Below, piece by piece: positions 60,777 to 64,000 of a DNA stretch of 64,000 nt. This DNA is from an uncultured Collinsella sp. (GTDB lineage: Bacteria; Actinomycetota; Coriobacteriia; Coriobacteriales; Coriobacteriaceae): the NCBI GenBank assembly GCA_958415665.1, contig CATYZK010000009.1:1-64000 (forward strand), read 5' to 3'. Both the position numbers and the translations under genes were made by a program. Position 1 is the first letter of the stretch, and every line of letters begins with the position of its first letter. The notes under the pieces are model-generated. The model made no database searches. It saw only the letters and a program-made list of their open reading frames with translations, and had not been told where the DNA came from.

Positions 60777-61904
60777 ATGCTTTCGCGTCGTCGTTTTCTG
60801 CAACTTGTCGCGTCTTCAATTGTCGCCTTAGCCGCACGTCCGAAAGAGGTTTTTGCTTCGACGGGCAATATTGATGGTGAGCAGATACAATTTACTTCTG
60901 AAATTGCGCAAGAGCTTGCCGATAAATATATAAAGGGACTCCTCGGCTATTCGTATACGCCTTCTGACCCTATTCCTTTTGTAGATGTTGATGGGTCCCC
61001 GCTTGGTTACATTGTTCCGGTTGTGACATCCAATAGAGCCGCGGGCTATTTGGTTTTAGATGCTTCAGATGATGAAATACTTACGGGATATCGTTTTGGA
61101 GACGGCTTAGTCAGCCCTATGGATCGGGGAGGAGATCTTGGTGTCGAGTCTTATTCTTTCAATAACCCAGTCGTAATGATCAATCCATTCGAATTCGGCG
61201 TGCAATCTTTGGACGGTTCAATAACAACAAATTGCGGAAGAACAATCCCGGCTGTTTCCATAGAAGGACGGCCTGTCGTTTTATCGAATAAACCTTCAAG
61301 CTGGAACGATGTTGTAATTTACGCAACTCAAATGCAGGATTACACAGTATCTGGATTTCGTTCCATTTCTCAGTTTATGTCATATGATGAAAGCGAGATT
61401 AAGAGGCTTACCGCCCACTATGCTTGTATGGTGACAGCTTTTTCGAACGTTGCGGAACTGTATGGCATTGCCAATTTATATAGCGACCCTTCGCAATATA
61501 TGCAGATATGGAATTACACCAATACCCATGCTCTTTCCGATGAAGAACAGACTGTTCCCGGCGTTGTTTTGGGTGGAACGCCGATATCAACCTGTGCAAC
61601 GGGGTTTACAAATTACTGCGCAAGCAGAGGAAGTACTCTTATCGCCCGCACTGTCTCCTCTCCGGCTATCGCGAGCATTCAAAATGAGATTAACTCTAAT
61701 AGACCGAATGTTTTACATGCGAGTTTGTACAACGGATCAGCCCATTCTGTAACAGCGGAGGCTTACGCCACACTTACTGGTAAGAAAACTGGAGAGACAA
61801 GGCAGATGATTGGCATAGCGGACGGCTGGAATTCATCTTTATCCTTCCTGAAGTATGATCAGAGCTATTATGCGTGGACTTATGGAACGACTTTTTCGAA
61901 GTAG
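60777..61904 (+). CDS. Exported papain-like (C10/C39-like) cysteine peptidase, putative
   Basis: A 375-residue protein. SRRRFLQLVASS is a twin-arginine signal motif. AAGYLVLDASDDEILTGY (about residues 88-105) resembles the prosegment of streptopain-like peptidases. A candidate catalytic Cys217 sits in AHYACMVTAFSN, His323 in NGSAHSVTAEAY, and an acidic or Asn residue in IADGWNSSL. The gene is clearly AT-richer than its surroundings and uses different codons, a sign of transfer. Its end overlaps the lipoprotein gene. Peptidase activity is inferred. Confidence 0.6.
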   Translation: MLSRRRFLQLVASSIVALAARPKEVFASTGNIDGEQIQFTSEIAQELADKYIKGLLGYSYTPSDPIPFVDVDGSPLGYIVPVVTSNRAAGYLVLDASDDEILTGYRFGDGLVSPMDRGGDLGVESYSFNNPVVMINPFEFGVQSLDGSITTNCGRTIPAVSIEGRPVVLSNKPSSWNDVVIYATQMQDYTVSGFRSISQFMSYDESEIKRLTAHYACMVTAFSNVAELYGIANLYSDPSQYMQIWNYTNTHALSDEEQTVPGVVLGGTPISTCATGFTNYCASRGSTLIARTVSSPAIASIQNEINSNRPNVLHASLYNGSAHSVTAEAYATLTGKKTGETRQMIGIADGWNSSLSFLKYDQSYYAWTYGTTFSK

Positions 61905-62274
61905 GGCGATTCGTCTAGCTCTGTCTTTGGTGCTGATGGCTTCATTGGTGGGCTGTTCAACAAAGGAAGAGATATCGCGCGGAGGTTCCGGAGAAGTGAC
62001 TGCGACAGACTCAGGTTCATTAGAAATAGCTGGCGGGCATGCCGATGTGATGTTACAAGGAAAAGGCGTGCTTAGGTCGATTGATGCTGAAGACGCTGTC
62101 TGCTCAATAGAGGATTTGAAGACAGGTGAAACTGCATCGTACCGAGTTTCAGATAATGCTGCGAATATGATTGAGTCGATACCGACTGGAGCGCAGGTTT
62201 CTTTTAGATACTTTGCTCCGCAACTTGAGGATGAGCTTGCTTCTCTGGTGTCTATATGCACCGATGACAACTAA
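61882..62274 (+). CDS. Small lipoprotein overlapping the exported peptidase
   Basis: About 130 residues with a lipoprotein signal (RLALSLVLMASLVGCS), followed by a Ser/Gly linker and a beta-rich domain (ADVMLQGKGVLRSIDAEDAV ... YRVSDNAANMIESIPTGAQV). Starts at 61855, 61870 or 61882 are possible; all overlap the peptidase gene. It has the same low-GC composition, so the two arrived together. It may be an inhibitor or partner of the peptidase, by analogy with SpeB-Spi; that is a guess. Confidence 0.65.
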   Translation: MERLFRSRAIRLALSLVLMASLVGCSTKEEISRGGSGEVTATDSGSLEIAGGHADVMLQGKGVLRSIDAEDAVCSIEDLKTGETASYRVSDNAANMIESIPTGAQVSFRYFAPQLEDELASLVSICTDDN

Positions 62275-62287
62275 AAGGCCTGAATTC

Positions 62288-62330
62288 AAACGGCCTCGGA
62301 TGGTCAATTGGCTATCCGAGGCCGTTTTTT
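62288..62330. terminator. Strong bidirectional-type terminator
   Basis: AAACGGCCTCGGAT pairs with ATCCGAGGCCGTTT around a 12-nt loop and runs into TTTTTT. It ends the lipoprotein transcript; the T run overlaps the stop codon of the convergent gene. Confidence 0.92.
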
Positions 62331-63636
62331 ACTCGACCGGGGCTTCGACCTTGTCGATGGCCCAGGCGGCTCCGAGACCGCCGGTGGTGTTGCGGCGGAT
62401 GCGCACGGTAACCTCGCGGCGCTCGCCGGCCTGCGTGTAGCACAGGGGGAAGTTTGCGCGGTTTCGCGCGGCCTCGATGGTACCGCGCTCGCGGGCGATC
62501 CAGTAGTACTCGCCGACAATGCCGAGCGTGTCGGCGCCGTAGGGGAGATAGGTCGACAACTGGTGCAGAAGCGGGCCGGGGCAGAAGACCTCGGTTGCGA
62601 AATCGACGGGGAAGTCCTCAGGGATGGCGGGCGCTGCGGGTGCGGGGGTTGGGGCCGCTGCGGGTACCGAAGCCGGTGCCGGTGCGGGAACTTGGTCGCA
62701 AGTAGAGGTGGGCACGGATTCGATGACGGGTGCGGGCTCAGGCACCGGTTCCGGCTTAACTGCGGAATCTGCGGGCTTCACGGTGACGGGCGCGTCTACA
62801 GCTGCAGTTTCAAACTCAACCTGCATCGCGCTCTCATTCTCGACGCTCGACTTTGCTTCGATGGGCGTGGATGCCATAGTGGTGATGCCGGCGTTGGCGT
62901 TCTCGGGGTCATAGACGACCGTGAGCGAGATGGCGGGCTGCGGCGTCTCGGGCTCCGGCGCCGACTCGGTAGCGCCTTGATCGTCGGGCTCGTCGGGCTG
63001 ATCGTCCTCGGTCTCGTCGCCAAAGACATCGCTGTTTTGGAACGCAGGCGTTTCGGGCTGGTCAGCGGCTTCTTCGGTTGTCGACTTGGGAGCTTCGTTG
63101 AGCTCCGCAGTGGCTTCCTGCTCGGATATGACTTCGGGATCGGTCGTGGCGGTGATTTCGGTGTCGGCTTCTGCCGTTACCTCAATAGCGACTTCGATCT
63201 CTGCCTCGGGCTCGGGCTCCGGAGCGACTTCGGCCACGGGCTCGGGCTCGGCGCGCTTAACGTGCTTGGGGCGCACGGCCTTGAGGTCCTTCTCGCCGCG
63301 CTTTTTCTTTTTGTAGGACTGCTTGGCTCCCTTGGCTGCCTTGGGCTTGTCCTCGCCCTTGGCAAGGGCGGCATCCCAGGCCTCGTTGGCGATGAGCGTG
63401 GCATACAGGCGACCGCCCTTAAAGACGGTCAGCCTTATGCAGTCGTCGAGCTCCTCGAGCAGCTCGCGCGTGGACTCGAAGCCCAGGTCATAAGCGGCCA
63501 TGTCACCAGCAGCGAGCGCCTCCTCGACCTGCGTCATAAACGTTTGCTTGCCGCACCCAATCGCATCACGCAGCAGACGATACAGATAGATGTGGTTGCC
63601 CAGCGATAGCGTGGGCTTAACTATTGTCTTGCTCAT
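62329..63636 (-). CDS. Unknown protein with long low-complexity linker
   Basis: A 435-residue cytoplasmic protein in three parts. Residues 1-85 are a helical domain (YLYRLLRDAIGCGKQTFMTQ ... GRLYATLIANEAWDAAL) that might be winged-helix-like. Residues 86-325 start with a Lys/Arg cluster and are then dominated by Glu, Pro, Ala and Thr. The C-terminal 100 residues are folded (YLPYGADTLGIVGEYYWIA ... RREVTVRIRRNTTGG). AGAGGAG precedes the ATG. No family is recognised with confidence. Confidence 0.7.
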   Translation of the reverse strand: MSKTIVKPTLSLGNHIYLYRLLRDAIGCGKQTFMTQVEEALAAGDMAAYDLGFESTRELLEELDDCIRLTVFKGGRLYATLIANEAWDAALAKGEDKPKAAKGAKQSYKKKKRGEKDLKAVRPKHVKRAEPEPVAEVAPEPEPEAEIEVAIEVTAEADTEITATTDPEVISEQEATAELNEAPKSTTEEAADQPETPAFQNSDVFGDETEDDQPDEPDDQGATESAPEPETPQPAISLTVVYDPENANAGITTMASTPIEAKSSVENESAMQVEFETAAVDAPVTVKPADSAVKPEPVPEPAPVIESVPTSTCDQVPAPAPASVPAAAPTPAPAAPAIPEDFPVDFATEVFCPGPLLHQLSTYLPYGADTLGIVGEYYWIARERGTIEAARNRANFPLCYTQAGERREVTVRIRRNTTGGLGAAWAIDKVEAPVE

Positions 63637-63707
63637 GGCAAATCTCCTCTTTACACACCAAAGCATCTTACCATCGCGCGGGGCTTGCTACCTCGGCGCC
63701 CAAGGCA

Positions 63708-63740
63708 AACGGGCGCGACCGTTGCCGGTTCGCGCCCGTT
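63708..63740 (-). terminator. Hairpin after the Ser/Thr-rich gene
   Basis: AACGGGCGCGA and CGCGCCCGTT form a strong stem between two minus-strand genes; on the minus strand it is followed by TTGCC, a weak T tract. Confidence 0.6.
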
Positions 63741-63774
63741 ATACAGGTCGATTATCTATGAGGGGCAAACGTGC

Positions 63775-64000
63775 TTAGTTGCCCGATGCCGTGCCTTGGC
63801 TCGAGCTGTCAGATGCCGTGCCGGACGCGGTTCCACTCGAGCTGTTCGAGTTGCTGGTGTTGCTGCTGTCTGCTGAGCCCGTTCCCGACGTGGTGTCGCT
63901 CGTCTGGTCGCCCGTGCTCGGTTGAGAGCCGTCAGTCGTTTGGCTTGAGTCGGTTGTGCCGGATTGCGTACCGTTGTTGTTCACAGAAGAATCGGCGCCC
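63775..64000 (-). CDS. C-terminal end of a Ser/Thr/Gly-rich protein (partial)
   Basis: The reading frame is open to the window edge, so the start is outside. The visible 74 residues are almost only Ser, Thr, Gly, Asn, Asp and Gln (NNNGTQSGTTDSSQTTDG ...). Such tails are typical of disordered linkers in exported or wall-associated proteins, but the functional part is not in view. Confidence 0.6.
   Translation of the reverse strand, partial: GADSSVNNNGTQSGTTDSSQTTDGSQPSTGDQTSDTTSGTGSADSSNTSNSNSSSGTASGTASDSSSQGTASGN

Overview
The window looks like chromosome from a high-GC anaerobic actinobacterium of the class Coriobacteriia, most likely Collinsella or a close relative. This is inferred from anaerobic NrdG, the many Fe-S flavoenzymes, frequent GTG and TTG starts, DUF3793 next to flavodoxin, and a fructoselysine (frl-type) gene set. 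No rRNA, tRNA, CRISPR array, intact transposase or prophage was seen.

Layout. 0-6.6 kb: nrdG behind a long inverted repeat, a partial folate/pterin cluster (folE, HD hydrolase, folB), a YgjP metallopeptidase, an M19 dipeptidase, a SlyD-like FKBP isomerase paired with an orphan UreE-like protein, and a Cof-type HAD phosphatase. 6.6-17.4 kb: PerR, acylphosphatase, Gfo/Idh oxidoreductase, RNase HI, a LysR regulator divergent from metY (with a leader-peptide/attenuator candidate), two envelope proteins, a ketopantoate-reductase-like protein, a cyclase-family protein, an Fe-S aldo/keto reductase and endonuclease IV. 17.4-26.3 kb: a polar amino-acid ABC importer, DUF3793 plus flavodoxin, a copper-type HMA protein with a CsoR-like operator, an SOS-type dinB-yolD pair with tandem LexA boxes, a PAP2 phosphatase, a half-length iron-ADH relative and an SMR transporter.

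26.5-37 kb is an amine region. A PII-like protein precedes potABCD and an ornithine-cyclodeaminase-family gene. After a terminator comes a four-subunit HcnABC-like flavin/Fe-S dehydrogenase with an iron-ADH. Pgi follows. 39-41.8 kb is a small minus-strand island: an unknown protein, a 32-codon coupled ORF, a ClpP-like protease and a soluble VirD4/TraG-like ATPase. 42.4-55.5 kb holds two HAD phosphatases and then the largest catabolic locus: a GntR/UTRA regulator, YfcC transporter, amidohydrolase, FrlC, FrlB and FrlD, followed by a second module (another FrlD-like kinase, an amidohydrolase-2 protein, YjbQ, BtpA/SgcQ, FGGY kinase). The core predicts uptake, epimerisation, phosphorylation and cleavage of Amadori products such as fructoselysine; the extra genes suggest a wider or different glycated substrate. 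A 228-bp MITE-like element closes it. 55.8-64 kb: TatD, TcdA, an ArsR-SdpI pair, EttA, an AT-richer exported cysteine-peptidase-like protein overlapping a lipoprotein, a low-complexity protein, and a Ser/Thr-rich protein cut by the window edge.

Dispersed palindromic DNA includes two copies of a REP-like element (24.5 and 37.0 kb), two unrelated 23-bp hairpins in front of nrdG and nfo, and the MITE.
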